Made by a program: the position numbers and the translations under genes
Assembly (NCBI GenBank): GCA_038503035.1
Contig: JAVSML010001158.1
Location: 9,635-73,634, forward strand
Length of the DNA: 64,000 nt
Direction of reading: 5' to 3'
From: Crocodylus rhombifer
Taxonomy: Eukaryota; Chordata; Crocodylia; Crocodylidae
Notes under the pieces: generated by a model
Database searches by the model: none
What the model saw: the letters and a program-made list of their open reading frames with translations, nothing else
Told to the model about the DNA's origin: nothing
Shown: one piece after another, positions 34,735 to 47,144 of the stretch
How the letters are laid out: the number at the start of each line of letters is the position of its first letter
Numbering within the stretch: position 1 is the first letter of the stretch

Positions 34735-35625
34735 ACAATGATGTCAGCAATGAGTCTTTCTGTCCCTCTCCGCCTTTCCATACCGGATCCTGCCCACTGG
34801 GTCACAGAGACAGCTCCTCCCCCATGCCAGTCCAGCCAGGCTGCAGCCTGTGGTGCAGAAATCTGGGGGGGGGCACATGCCCCCCCATACTCCCCATGCA
34901 ACCTATGGTTGGTCACACACCCCTGCTCCACGTGCATCCACCCTGCCACACACACTGGGAGACTGGGGTGGGGGGCAGCTGGAGTCCACCTCTGGCAGGG
35001 CTGGAAGGTGCAGGGGGCTACAGGTCAGGATTGAGGAGAATCCCCAGCTCACTGTCTCCTCCTCTGCCCCTGCCTGAGCTAAGGCAGGACCCTGCCCTAG
35101 GATGCCATGATACCCGCCCCCCACCCCTTGGTGCCCTGGGCAATTGCCCTTGCTGCCCACCCTTAAGGCTGGCTTTGCCTACAGATCATGCTGGCAGGGC
35201 TGTGAGCAGCTGTGGCTTGACAGTGAGGAGCAGCAGTATATCAGGTCTGCCCAATGCACAAAGTATCAGTGAGAAAGTTGCAGCTAGACCCACATCCTGG
35301 TGAGCAAAGGGACAGTGGCAGTCAGAGAAGACTCCACCACAGTGGAGTCTGCCCAGCCCAGCCTCAGGTGAAACTTGGGGAGAATAATGATGGGGAGCAG
35401 CCACCAGCTGGGAGTCCAGGGGCTGCAAGTTAACCCCTCCAGGACTTGCCCCAGCACAGAATAAGCACAGAATGAGCGATGTGGGCCAGGCCCTGTTCCC
35501 ACCCGACAGCTGGTGCAGCGAGTGGTGAGTGAGGTGATGGGCAGCAGCTCATCACAATTTCCCAGAGTGCAAGCCCCTTTCTGGCAGGGGGGCAGGGATG
35601 GGGGGTGCACTGTTGTGGCTGCCTG
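34735..35625. other. GC-rich block, no gene supported
   Basis: Several frames are open on both strands but none shows a domain or splice pattern; probable GC-rich repeat. Confidence 0.4.
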
Positions 35626-38600
35626 GTAACTGTTATTTATTGTTTGTATAACCAGTTTTAAAGTTTAGGGCACAGAATGTGTCTTTGTTCTATGTGCACA
35701 GACTGCCCATCAGCATGGAACCAGTGCTCATACTGTACACAAATAGCACATAAATCATTTTATGTCCTGCTACCAGCACAAGGATACAGCTCATTGTTTC
35801 AAACCTGTCCACCAGACCTGCTGTTGACCTAGTGACTAAATTCATGGGAGAAGTGACCTGCAGCACACCCAAATCAGACATATCAAATGTTTCTAAAAAA
35901 TATTGAAGTCTAAGTACTAAAGGTCCCAAACATCAGCATACAATTCCAATAAAGTAGATGTCATATAGACATGACTAGCTGCTCCTAATACCTTTATAAG
36001 ACTTCCTTAAGACTTCCTCCTCCCCTGGATTCCTGTGCCTCACTCTGGATACATTGTCCAGGCACTCTAGGGCTGTTTCAATGAAATGGCACCTGGAAGC
36101 CCTCTCACTCCAGGGACCTGTGGCCAAAACTTTGGTTAAAGCCATTCAGAAACAGGGTCTTCTAAACAAACGTTTGCCTACTTGTTCTACTCCTATTCCA
36201 AAGTACAAATCCTGTGGAACAATGGTAAACATAATAAAGGGTTTCCTAAATCTTGTCTTGCCAGGTTTTGGAAGATCTCCATCTCCAGCTGGGAGAAGCA
36301 GGTTGCTCCACTTGTAGCAGTCTCCCCCTATATCTTTGTGTGCCCCCTTGCCAACTGATCAGTTTCTGCTTATGTTTGCCATGAAGCCTCTGGCTACTAA
36401 TTCAAATCACCCACCCTCTTCCAGAACCCTTGGCCCTTTAATATCCTCCTTCTGAGTCTGACTTGACTTTGCAGAAAGCAAACAGTTCTTAACTCTTTCA
36501 GTTTTTCCTCCAGGACTCTAATCTATGTCATTGTGTTTTTAGGTTGGCTTCTGAAGCTCCCTGATTTGATCCAAATAACACAGAGACACACCCAGAGGTA
36601 TGACCCACATTCATTGGTAGAAATGAAGCTATTCCCAGTCCATCACACTGACTTCAATGTCCTCCCCATATTACTTACCCTGAGCATCCAAGACCCTTGA
36701 AGTTATCAGCAAAGCTAGGCAGAGCGTCCTTAACATGACTATAGTGAGTCTGCATGGAGTGGATGGAGAATCTAACAGGAACAGGAGTAACAATGATAGG
36801 TACAGTGAGTCCCTTCCCTGAGAATCTGGGGTTATCTTAGTGCCAACTTTTCACAGCCAGAACCCAATCCAGGAAGAAGTGCAGACTGAAGAACATTGAC
36901 TTCATGGTATAACCTTACACCTACACTCAAGTGAGTTGACCATCATAGCAGCAGCAGTAACCAGCATTATATGCTTTTGAGGAAGGTGCAAATCCTCAGC
37001 AATGGACAATTGTGCAATAGTTTTTCCATACAGCAAGGTGCATGCCCTCTTATTTGCTCTCTTCTGCCTGACCTCACACATCTGCCCTTCCTGGCTGCCC
37101 AGCGGGCCAGTTTCAAGAAGAGGCTGCGATGATGCCTAACCTGTGGCATGGTGGCCAGTGTACTGTGTTGAGAAGAAGGTGTGGAAGAAGTTCAAACTTC
37201 CTTTGAGTGAGAGTCCTATAACCTTAGTCTCCTACTTCCCAAGTAAGTGCTCTAGCCACTTGATTGTTGAGATAAAATACAGGTGGGCCCCTCTCTTCCT
37301 CCAGCATCTAATACCTGCTGGTCCTCAGTTTATGCTTGGCTGCTGTTTCTGGATTTAAAGTTGCTTAGGTATATGCACCCCTGCCTGAACAGAATGTGTC
37401 CCACTGAGCATGCTCAGCAGCCTTCTGGCTGTTTGTGCATCCACACTGCTCGTGGAACTGAATGGCAAACAGTAGCTATGAAGCTCTGTGTCTGGCATTT
37501 GGGTTTAATAAGAAGTTGTACATAAGTACTGTAGGGAAACACCCAGACCAACTCAGCCAGCAACTCCTAGCAGTGGAGCAGTGGCAGCACAGAGCACAGC
37601 ATGGGCTGCAAAACCCACCAAAGCAGCTGGAGAAGTACCCAGGTGGCTTCCCAAGGCTGAGTTCTGATGGCTAGAAAATTATATTTAGAAGCTTGCTTTA
37701 AGGAATTGGCTTGTAGGTAAAGTAGATATTGTATTTGAACAATGGCCCAGGGCAATGGCAAAGGTTAATTTGTTTCTAAAACCTGTTTGTGACAATGTTT
37801 CCTTCAAGGTAGACAACATGTCAGAGGCCAACAGACAAATGGACATACATGTCCTGGGAAATTAAAAACATGAACAGTGTATCCATATCAAAAGATAGGC
37901 TTGCCACACTGGTGCCAGGTCTCAGTGCCCAGCTGCAATGCCTCTGGGATTTCTGGTTTTGATGGATGGAATAAATTAGGAGGCTGGGGTTGCCCAAATT
38001 AACCTTGGCCTCCAAGACTGCTGACATCAAGGAAGAACCACAGGGTGAAGCTCTCATACTGACCAGATGTACCTTCCCCCTGTGAACCCTGGAAATGATA
38101 ATGTAAAAATCGGGGGGGGACACACATTTTTTTGCTTTGCCTGCATTAGTCTTATCTGCTATCACTGTGTATTAATAAAATTTGCCTATTATCCAATGGA
38201 AGATGTAATTACTCTGAGGGTTTGCATCTGCCTGAAACAAGGTATCTGGGTCATAAATCCAGTGCCAACAATCTCCAGGCTGCCACAGCTGGACTGCTAC
38301 CAGCACCTGGCTAGCTAGTTGAACCATGTGTTTGTACCATTAGACATATAAAGGAGGCACATCATCATGCAGATACCAATGCATCAGCTGTGCTCTGTCA
38401 CTTCTTCAAGCTCTTTTTATCCTTGAAATCATATGACTAGTCTTACTTTTGTTAAATGATAACTGGAATTGTAATATAATATAATCATGTGCTTCAGGAA
38501 TTGGGTCCTGGGAATAGGTCTATAGTGCTTATGACTTAATAAGGCTCTCAGATTTACTTAGAAATAACATTTTTTATTCCTGCTGAATGGCCAAGGGGAC

Positions 38601-39160
38601 AAAGGGCTATGAATTCCAAAAGCAAAGGTACCATACATTGCCAGCTGCTGACTGTATACACGCTGCTATTTTGTCACTTCCTTATCATTCATTTGGGTGG
38701 GATATAGACCAGAAAATGCAGGTTTGTCCTTACTTGACCACAGTGGATGGCAAGACTAGATAAGGAGCTGACACAACACAGTGCTATGTTTTTCATCATA
38801 GCAAAGAAAAAGAAAATCAAAACCTGTTTTCTGCCTTCATTAAACTGGTTGACAGAAGCCAAAATACAATGATGAGGAAACAACACTCTCCCCCCCAAAC
38901 AAAAAAGCAACCAACCATCATACTTACCAGGGAATCCAATAGACTCTCATAAGTATTTTCCAAACCTTGGCTCCTATTTGTTTGCTTTCAGAAAACATAG
39001 TTAATCTGTAGTTAAAACTTGTCAGGACACATTTGTAACTTTAGCTACAGCAACATTAAGAAAACTGAAAAAATTGTGATTCCCTGCAACAGAAAAGCAG
39101 CTGAAATAAATAAGTGACAGTAAATGTGATGCATACCCAGACAAATTATTTCTCTGTGGC
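35625..39160. other. No gene seen; possible SINE-like piece near 37145-37290
   Basis: Mostly unique-looking sequence. At 37145-37215 wording such as TGGCCAGTGTACTG and GTTCAAACTTCC resembles the A and B boxes of a tRNA-derived SINE, followed by GTGCTCTAGCCACTTG. No coding exon recognised. 38310-38420 contains an ordinary AT-rich stretch. Confidence 0.35.
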
Positions 39161-39164
39161 TGCA

Positions 39165-39695
39165 TCTAAATCAGTGGTCAGCAACCAGTTGATCTCAAGT
39201 GAGTGGTCATTTGTGGAGCCTCTGACAGTCAATCTCAGTCTGTCAGAGGCTCCGCGATCAGGAGCAGCAGGATGCTTGTGGCTGGGCTGAGCCATGCCCC
39301 CTGCTGCCCAGGTGGGCTGGGTGAGTGGGGTGAGAGCCCAGGCAGCTTGTCTGGGAGGTGGGGGGTGGGGCAGGGAGCAGGGCAGGGGCGGGGACAGGGA
39401 CAGGTCAAGGGGTGGGGCAGAGCATGTGGAGGCGGCACAGTAGATCCTGGGGTGCCAGAAAGTGACCTTCACCATAAAAATGTTGGAGACCACTGGTCTA
39501 CATGAGACCCTGACTGGTCAATAACTGAAGTTACAACATAGTAGCATTATTGAATAACTTTTAGGTGACACTGACTGTGCAGTAGCTCATTACTAGTGCA
39601 CAGTATCATCATGTCATGCTTTGTGTCATGTGACGCTACTGCACAATAGTAACAAGCTATTGCACAGTCAGTGTCTTGTGTAGATGCAGCCTGTT
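39165..39695. mobile_element. Nested MITEs
   Basis: An inner GC-rich element runs from CAGTGGTCAGCAACC (about 39172) to GGAGACCACTGGTC (about 39497), with inverted ends AGTGGTC/GACCACT. It sits inside or beside a second element with a perfect 15-bp inverted repeat GACACTGACTGTGCA (39567-39581) and TGCACAGTCAGTGTC (39661-39675). The outer wording GCTGCATCTAAA and GTGTAGATGCAGCC suggests one MITE was interrupted by the other. The inner family's start appears again at 63955-64000. Confidence 0.65.
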
Positions 39696-39699
39696 TGTA

Positions 39700-41540
39700 A
39701 CTATCTGATTACTTTATAACCAAAAAAAATTAATTTACTGCTTGTTACTATACCTTACCCTGCAGATACAAAATAGTTACTTTGAATTACTTCTCTTCTA
39801 GTGCTCCAAGCATCTTTTGTTTAAGAAAATTGTTGGTAGATATATAATACAAATAGCATGTAAGAGGTTGTGGCGGGGAAGGAAACAAGAGATGAGGTTT
39901 TTCCCCTTTCTTCTCCTCTCACACCACAGGGAGAGTGATGACGGCTCTGATGCAGTGATCCGGCAGCAGCTGGACCCTGCCAATTGCCGAGAGGAGAGGG
40001 CAGGGTCTATAAAGAGAGAGAGCCAGCAGGGAAGAGAAGTGATGTGCTTTGGGGGGGGAGGGGGAGACCGGCAAATGGCGAGAAGATGCCGCAGAAGGAG
40101 GAAGGGAACCAGGGAGAAGGACCCAGGAACAGCTCATCAGAAAGGTGGGGCTGCAGGAAGCAGGGAAAAGAACCAGCAGCAAGCCAGGAGGCAGACAGCA
40201 GGCATCACTACTGGAACTAAAAGAGTCCATAGAGATGGAACAGTGCCAGGAAACTGCACGTGGATTGCTTTGGGAGTGGAGCCAGTTGTGTGAGCCAGTG
40301 AAGAGTGACTAGGAAGTCTTAAGCAGCTTGCCCTGACAGCTGAGTTCACTGTGCGCCCTAGTGAAGATTGGAGTGGAGGAGAGTCCAGAGTCCAATGGGA
40401 CAAACGGTGTGAGATCCCAAGGTGCAGGGCAGGGAAGATTGGGGATGGGACCCAGGTGGAAATCAGAGGCCCGGCAGGGAAACCCCAGAGGACCCAGAAA
40501 ATGGGCTAAACCTGACAGTGAGAAGCTGGGGAGGAAACAGCTCCCTCAGAGGGTTGCAGCCACAAGGAGCAGGCTGTGGCTGATTCCATGGTCAGAATCA
40601 AGGCCGAAGTGACGATTACCTGGGGGAAACCTTGGTGAGACAAAAGGGGGACACTGCTAAATGTAGAAGAACCCTCACAACTTTGATGGTGGTGAGAACC
40701 TGGTAGCCACCAGAGGATCCCAGTGGAGGCTGGCCAATCTAGCTTTGAGTTCTTAATTTCAGTTATTGTGTAGAGAGTTATTATATGCAAAGCCACAATG
40801 AGGTTAGTTGTGGGGATGTTTACACTGGCCAAAAAATGGCTGACAACAAGCTGACAACTGGTGGGTGGCCCCTGACAATGAAGGGCCATGTCGGTGAGAA
40901 GTTACCACCCAAGACAACTGACACACTTAGGTGATAAAGCCAATTCTGGTTTGGGAAGTGGTAAGGGTTGCGTAAAGGGGAGGTTGGAGCCCCACAAAGA
41001 CACAAAAGAGTGAGACCTTACAGGATATCTGCTCAGACTGTTTCCCTCAGTAGAACATCAAGAAGTGGCAAGCAAGAGAGAATGAACAACAGGATACACA
41101 GATAATATTATTTCCAAGGTCTCACACTGAAGTTGCAAGAGGGTGAAACACCAGGTAAGAGAACACCAAAATCCTATCCTAACACCTTCCAGTGACAGAG
41201 GACCTATCACCAATTTCCTGAAGCACAATCACAAACTATATTCCCTGATTCACAAAGTTACCATTTATCAATAGTATTTTGGTCATGGTCTGGTCCTTTA
41301 GGAAGTTTTCAATCAAGTACAGATGTTGAACAATTAATTTGCCCTGGAAATCAGCAAGATTTTTAAAAATGTTTTGTCCACTATATTTCCAGACACCTTA
41401 CCCATTTTGTTCCCTGATTGGTGTTAACCACATATATAAGACAGAGAATTAAAAGGACCATATAGAAACAAACTGTTTAAAGGATTGTTCCATTTTTTTG
41501 TCACTGTAGTTAAGTTTTATCAGATTTTCAAGAACAATAG
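39700..41540. other. No gene seen; purine-rich stretch 39950-40720
   Basis: 39950-40720 is G/A-rich with AGAGGACCCAGA and GGCAGGGAAACCC words that resemble LTR or 5' leader sequence, but no ends or signals could be fixed. The rest is unique-looking. Confidence 0.35.
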
Positions 41541-41542
41541 GT

Positions 41543-41585
41543 CTAGAGGGGACCTCATGGGTCATTTGGCCCAACTCCAAAGAGT
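41543..41585 (-). mobile_element. CR1 3' fragment, antisense (tiny)
   Basis: CTAGAGGGGACCTCATGGG then CATTTGGCCCAACTCC is a diverged CR1 3'-end relic in reverse orientation. Confidence 0.5.
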
Positions 41586-42144
41586 TATAAATGTATAGAA
41601 TGTCATTAATAATCATTTCATACACAGAATGGGAGACTGAAGTCATACTCACAGCAACTCTTCATTTTAGAAATAAAAGCCGCCAATACCAAATGGTAAT
41701 GAAATGGGTGTAGTTACCCAGACAGTTGCTAGCTGAAGTCCTAGAATAGAACTTTGAGAGCAGCTCATGTCTAAGCTGCCACTGATGCCTCTGGGGAAAA
41801 AAACAAAGCCTTTGCCAAGAGAAGAGAAGCAGCATGACCTGAAAGAAATAATTCTTCACCCTCTGATGTTCCAACTACATATGAACAGGAAGCTCTCAAA
41901 GTGCTAACTTGGAATGTGGTACCTTTCCTGAACAAGCATTCAGATGAAAGGGGCTTGCAGGTTTGGGGTTAGTGAAACCAAGAGTGTTCATTTCACAGCC
42001 TACCTGGAACCAAGAAAATTCTCAACTTCCTAGAGTAAGCAGCTGTGCATAACACTTGGATAATGCTCAATCTTTTTTTAGACTACAATTATTCTCATAC
42101 CTAGGGTGTTTTCTGTTCTCATTTGTTTTTGAAAAAAAGACTCA

Positions 42145-42205
42145 AACTTGGGGTCAGACTTAAAGATCTGCAAGGTCCCTTCCGACCCTACTTCTATGAT
42201 ATCTG
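42145..42205 (+). mobile_element. CR1 3' tail fragment, sense (tiny)
   Basis: GCAAGGTCCCTTCCGACCC then TACTTCTATGAT is the end of a CR1-type 3' UTR in sense orientation. Nothing else from 41600 to 42770 is named. Confidence 0.55.
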
Positions 42206-42774
42206 CCTCTGTGATGACTCTGGAGCCCACTGACTCTGCCTAAGGTAGACTGAAGATCTGTCTAGGGCTTTCTCCTTTGTATTCTCCATTCTAATTTCTC
42301 TCACCTGTCAGCATCGCATACCTAAGAAGATCACTGTAAACACTACATGCATTGCAATAATGTCACTAGAAGAATCAGAGGGAGCAGAAGGACTAACAAG
42401 CAAGGGCAGGTGAACAATTTCAGAGAAGTTATTGGACCCCATGGCCTCAGCAGCTGCATCAATTTATTCCTGTTTCACTGGACTCTTCAGTGCCAAAGTC
42501 AAATGTGGAAACAAACACCGAATAAAGACAGTGTGAGTTAGGTCAATGGGCAGGAGGTAGAGACATGGTGATAGAGCACAACATGGGGAAGAAAGCACAA
42601 CTTTGGGGAGGAGAGAACACAACTTTGAGGTCAGGGAGGTAACCTAATCCTGACTTCAACCCTGATCTTAAGATCAAGGGATATGTGGTTAGGGAGACAT
42701 TGTTTTGGATTCAAGGAGATGTTTACTATGAAGGCCATTGGAGGGGTGGAGAAGGAGACAATACTATTTCACAC

Positions 42775-43263
42775 TGTAACAGGGCACCGGTTTTGGGCCC
42801 TGTTACAATCTGTCCATGCTCACCAGACAGGAGCCCATGGAGAAACTCACCTCCAGGTCTAAGGGTAGTGACACAGCTGTAACAGGCAATAGTAACAGGC
42901 AACAGAGACACATGACCAACCTTCCAAAAACTGGCTGCACTTGAAACAACCTAGGCTGTGCACTGCCACATGCAGCTGAAGCAGGCTTCTGTTGGCTCCC
43001 AGGAGTTCCACTGAAAGCCAAGAGGGGCTACCCGCACACATGGAGTTCTCCCATAGAGGAGAAAGCATGAGATCAGTGGAGCTTGTACAAACCATGTGGA
43101 GATGTGGGGACTGTGCCAGAAGCCAAAGCCACTGCCAGAGCCAGAGGCTGGAGCTTGGAACCAAGCCAGAGCCAGGACAGAAACCTGGAGCTAGGACTGG
43201 ATGCTTAAGCTGGGGACAAAGCTGGGCAGTGAGAGGATAAACCCCTCCACTAGAGGGGTTACA
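42775..43263. mobile_element. Possible short solo LTR with TGTAAC...GTTACA ends
   Basis: It begins TGTAACAGGGC and ends AGGGGTTACA, a TG...CA pair typical of LTRs, about 490 bp apart. At its left end TGTAACAGGGC is followed 11 nt later by its exact reverse complement GCCCTGTTACA (42775-42807), forming a hairpin. No target duplication was convincing and no TATA or polyA signal is clear, so this is tentative. Confidence 0.35.
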
Positions 43264-43449
43264 CTGAGAGCCATTGAGGAAAGGGGGCTAAGGGAACAGG
43301 TGAGTCAAAAAATGAAGGGCTCTGCAATGGTGGCAGGATAAGCTTGATTAATTGATCAGGGAGGTGACAAGGGAGTGACTTGCAAGCTGACCCATCCTAA
43401 AACTTAGTGAGGGGGAACGGCCAGTGCCTCTAGACCTCCTTAAGTGAAG

Positions 43450-43665
43450 GAATATAAGTAAGAACTGAGTGATGACAAACTTGGTAATTAATGAAGTATA
43501 AAGAAGAGTTCATTGAGCAATGAAACTAGTTATCTGTTTAAATATAAATAAGGACTGAGTGATGGTGAACTTGGTCATTAATGAAGTATAAAGAAAGATT
43601 AACTGAGTCATGGCAACTCACTGATTGGGGAAATACAAATAAAGACCAAGTGATGTGGTGAACAG
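43450..43665. repeat. ~91-bp tandem repeat, about 2.3 units
   Basis: Units start at 43460 (AAGAACTGAGTGATG), 43550 (AAGGACTGAGTGATG) and 43642 (AAGACCAAGTGATG), each with the AACTTGGT and TTAATGAAGTATAAAGAA blocks, the last unit truncated. Confidence 0.8.
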
Positions 43666-44009
43666 GAGGCGGAAGACTCACTAACACGTGAACTATATAA
43701 AAAAAAACCCTCATTATCTGGCTGAGCAGGCAAGAGAGGGATTGTTAGTTAGCTACTCCCACTGACAAGTGACCAGAATGACCAATCTATAGCCTAGCAC
43801 CACCTCAGGCATTTGATGTGAGGATGAGATATCCAGGAAGATCACGGGCCTGAAGCCAGATAAGTTCAGTAAGGGCAGGGTGTAGGAGAAGTGGAGCCCA
43901 ATCTGTGAAGAAACAGCTCACCTTTAACTCCTACCACTAACTGTGATCAACACCATACCTCACCTCCCTTCCTTTCTCTTTTTTTTTCATGGCAGGAAAC
44001 TAACAAGGG

Positions 44010-45139
44010 TGTGATAGTGGGCATGCTCTCAAGGCTATATCTCATGTCAGCCCACCTGTCTCTGCGGGGCAATCTGCCTAGCCTCTCCTGCCACGACTTT
44101 GCTGTTCCTACAAACTGATGGTAAATACAAAAGACTGCCCATTACATGCCCCAATGCCAGGAGTCCCTATCCGCAACCCCGAACCTTCCCAACACTGCAG
44201 CCCATGCCTCACAGATAGCATCCAGGTTCATATTACTCCAAGTCTGAGACCAAAGCAAACTGAATCCAAAATTGGGCTACAAATGCATACACACACACAC
44301 CACTGCCCCTCTCACAGGAGGCCTCTTCCACTCCACCCCTCTCTCACCAGGGCCTCTGACATACCTTCCATTACTGAGCCACACTCCACTGCCCTTGCAC
44401 CTCCTTGAGTGCCCCCTCTTGGGCCATCAGGCTTTTCTACTCCCATACTGGTCTTGCCATGTAGTCCTTTGGTTCCCACAAGTTCCCTCACCAAACACAA
44501 CTTTTCATGGGACTGGCCTTTGCACTGTCCTTCAAGCTTACTCTCATTTGGCCCTACTCAGTGCACCCCTTGGGCTGTCCTTCAGGCCTACTCCAACTTC
44601 AGCCCTACTCAGCCCCCTCATATTCATAGCCCTTCAGGCCTCCTGGTACTTCAGCCCTACTTTCTGTGGGGCATCCCAGTGTTCTCCACACTACCCCCTC
44701 TGGGGTCTCTAGAACCTCATATCCCTGCTGGGCTTAGGCACCTACACGTGAACATACCTGGCCCCATTACTCCCCCAGCTGCCTCCAAAACCCACCTAGA
44801 GGTGGGGGCTAGGGTTAAGGTGCCCCTCCTCACCTTTCACCAGGGAGGTAAATGGCCTGGCATTTCCTGTGGGCTTCCATGCCACCAGGGAGCCCCACCA
44901 GGCCACCCTTCCCCAGCACGGTGCAGTTTGAGGTCATGCCCAGGACTAAAAGCCTCCAGCTCCTACCTGCAAGATGTTCCACACAGCTCACCCAGACAAT
45001 GTTTCTGTCTGGCCTGCCAGCAGCAATCTGCTCTGTTTATATAGGCAGACAGTGTTTTAAAACGGCTGCCACACTCAAGCATCTGCTGGCTGCTTGACTC
45101 AACCCTTAAAGTAGCAGGCACTACTAGTGCCCTGCCACA
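44010..45139 (-). mobile_element. Solo LTR (endogenous retrovirus-like), minus orientation, with 5-bp target duplication
   Basis: Read on the minus strand the element starts TGTGGCAGGGCAC at 45139 and ends TATCACA at 44010, so it is bounded by TG...CA. AAGGG flanks it on both sides (44005-44009 and 45140-45144). Near the start lie CTACTTTAAGGGTTGAG and a TATA box in GCCTATATAAACAGAG at about 45030-45045, as expected for a U3/R junction. The length is about 1130 bp with no internal coding region, so it is a solo LTR. Open frames within it are not genes. A related copy in the opposite orientation is at 47145-48224. A 5-bp duplication is known for several ERV and Ty3/Gypsy groups. Confidence 0.8.
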
Positions 45140-45144
45140 AAGGG

Positions 45145-47140
45145 AGACTCCAAAGTGGGGGAGTAAGTGAGCGAGTGAGACCTTTCTTGGGCTCACATTC
45201 TCACACGCGCACTCTAAAAATGTAAAATGGGGACCAAGAATTATCACAGGAATATAGGAGAAACTTCAAGGGAGTATCTTGACCATCCCTTACTCCAGGG
45301 TGGGATCAAGCTGAGGAACTGATTCTAAAACCTGGGCAGGAAATTTCCCAGGAAAATAATGTTATTAAAATTGGGGATGGGATGAATAGCACTGAATAAA
45401 ATAATAGCCATTCTGAAACTTGAGCTGCAACTCAAACTAAATTCCAGCTTTGGGTTATATTTCATAATTATAGTCACTGTAACTACACTTGCAATTTAAT
45501 GTGCCAATGCTATGTACACTCACTGGGGCACCATTTTGTAGCTGTTTGCCAAACAGTTCAGCAGCCAGTTAAATGCCTGACTAAATTGCTTACTCCCAAA
45601 TCAATATATGAACTTTGAAAAGGCCTGCATTTACACAGGATTTACACTGGATTTAATCCTAGAATGTTGATAGCACACTGTTCCACAAAGGCCACTGGGT
45701 ATTCATTATTATTCCATTATGAAGTATTTATACTATTAAGGTAACCCAGCTAGATTTCATTGATTAAATGAAGAGCATGTATTTTATGATACATCACAAT
45801 TCCTTTTTGTTTCACAAGGGCCAATGAAGTCAACAGAAAGAAACATACTGAGTTCATGAGACTTTGGATTGGGGCCATCCTTGATAAGTAAATTAGTAAT
45901 TTATCAGAAGTAATTTATGCAAAGTGGGTATTAATTTCCCAAATTATTTCAGTTTTCAGCTGCATCTAAACCCAACATTTTTAAGCTTTAGTTTCCAAAG
46001 TCAGCTGTAAAACCAGTCAAGATTTTTGCTCTGAAAAGATTTTAAAATACAAAAAACTTACAAATATTTTAATGAAAAAATAGCATTTTTCAAAATGTCC
46101 TCCTTCAAAATTAAATTTGTTAATTCACATAGAATTGAGAAAAATTCCCTCCGTTAACATGGATACAGATAAGGAACAAACTGTATTTTCTATTTTCCAT
46201 TTAAAGATGGAATATAACTTTTTTTCTAAACAAAAAAATAGAGGTAGGACAGACAAAAATAATAAGCAAACAAAGTAAGTCAACTAACTCCCAACACCCG
46301 AAAAAACCCACCAACCAATTTCACAGCCATAAATATTCCACCTTCATTTTTTTACAGCACACTAATGCTTTGACCAGCTTTAAGTAATGCATATACATTA
46401 TGGTATCTATATTGATCTGGATAATTCCTAATATAATTAATGTTATATATGATTTTCAGCTCCAGGTGAAAACATGACCAGCAAAACAGCTGCAATATAT
46501 TTAGTTCTGCATCAGGTAAAGCTGAAGTGTTGTTCCCTTCCTGACAACATAGTGACTGTCCTGAATATATATATACAGTAACTGCACAAACCATAACGCT
46601 GAAATGAACCACGCAGCTAGTGAGATCTCAAATGCCATGGTATAATTCTTTGAGAAACAAAACAGTTTTACAGCTTCCACCACACTGGGTGCTGTTTAAT
46701 GGACTATTTAACTGATTTTCATTTGACATTAAACAGGAAACTGTCATAGGCATATTTTTACAGCAATACTGCAAAACTGCTTCTGAGGTTTCCTTACTCA
46801 GACCATTCTTTGTTCAGTAAGAATTTCCATTACACTAAGGGTTATCAGGTGGTTTTGACATTATATATTTACCCTGCAAAATGCAAAGAAATATAAAGAA
46901 AAGTGCCTGCAGCCAAACAGCTGAAGGGAGCAACATTTCAACCTTTCCTACTATAGAGCTTTGTTGGTCATGTTTTTGCATGGAGCTGAACATTATATAA
47001 ATAAAATTAAATGAGAGTTGGTAAATGTTGCTGACACCTGCTGCAAAGTCTACACTGCAGAGCTGAGGCAGAGTTTTAATTATAGGTACTGAGCAATAGC
47101 AGCTGCCAAACAAATCTGGACTGTAGCCAGGCACTTCAGC
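45145..47140. other. AT-rich spacer, no gene seen
   Basis: AT-rich sequence between two related LTRs in opposite orientation. A (TA)n-like run lies near 46564-46575. No exon recognised; the hydrophobic minus frame near 46500-46683 has no splice context. Confidence 0.45.
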
Positions 47141-47144
47141 CAAA

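Noticed and set aside
39817..40293. A 158-codon plus frame as a gene
   Set aside because: Purine-rich biased sequence (Arg/Gly/Lys/Gln) typical of a leader-like or LTR-like repeat; no domain or splice sites.
43450..43665. Regular ~91-bp repeats as a possible array of functional units
   Set aside because: Only two full units and one truncated, contiguous with no spacers; an ordinary tandem duplication.
44118..45044. Plus-strand frames of up to 211 codons and similar minus frames at 46835-47886
   Set aside because: They sit inside two copies of the same LTR in opposite orientation, which explains their similarity to each other.
46500..46683. Minus frame with hydrophobic stretch (FEISLAAWFISALWFVQLLY) as another TM exon of the lectin family
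   Set aside because: No acceptor or donor in matching phase and no similarity to the TM exons at 458 or 24322.
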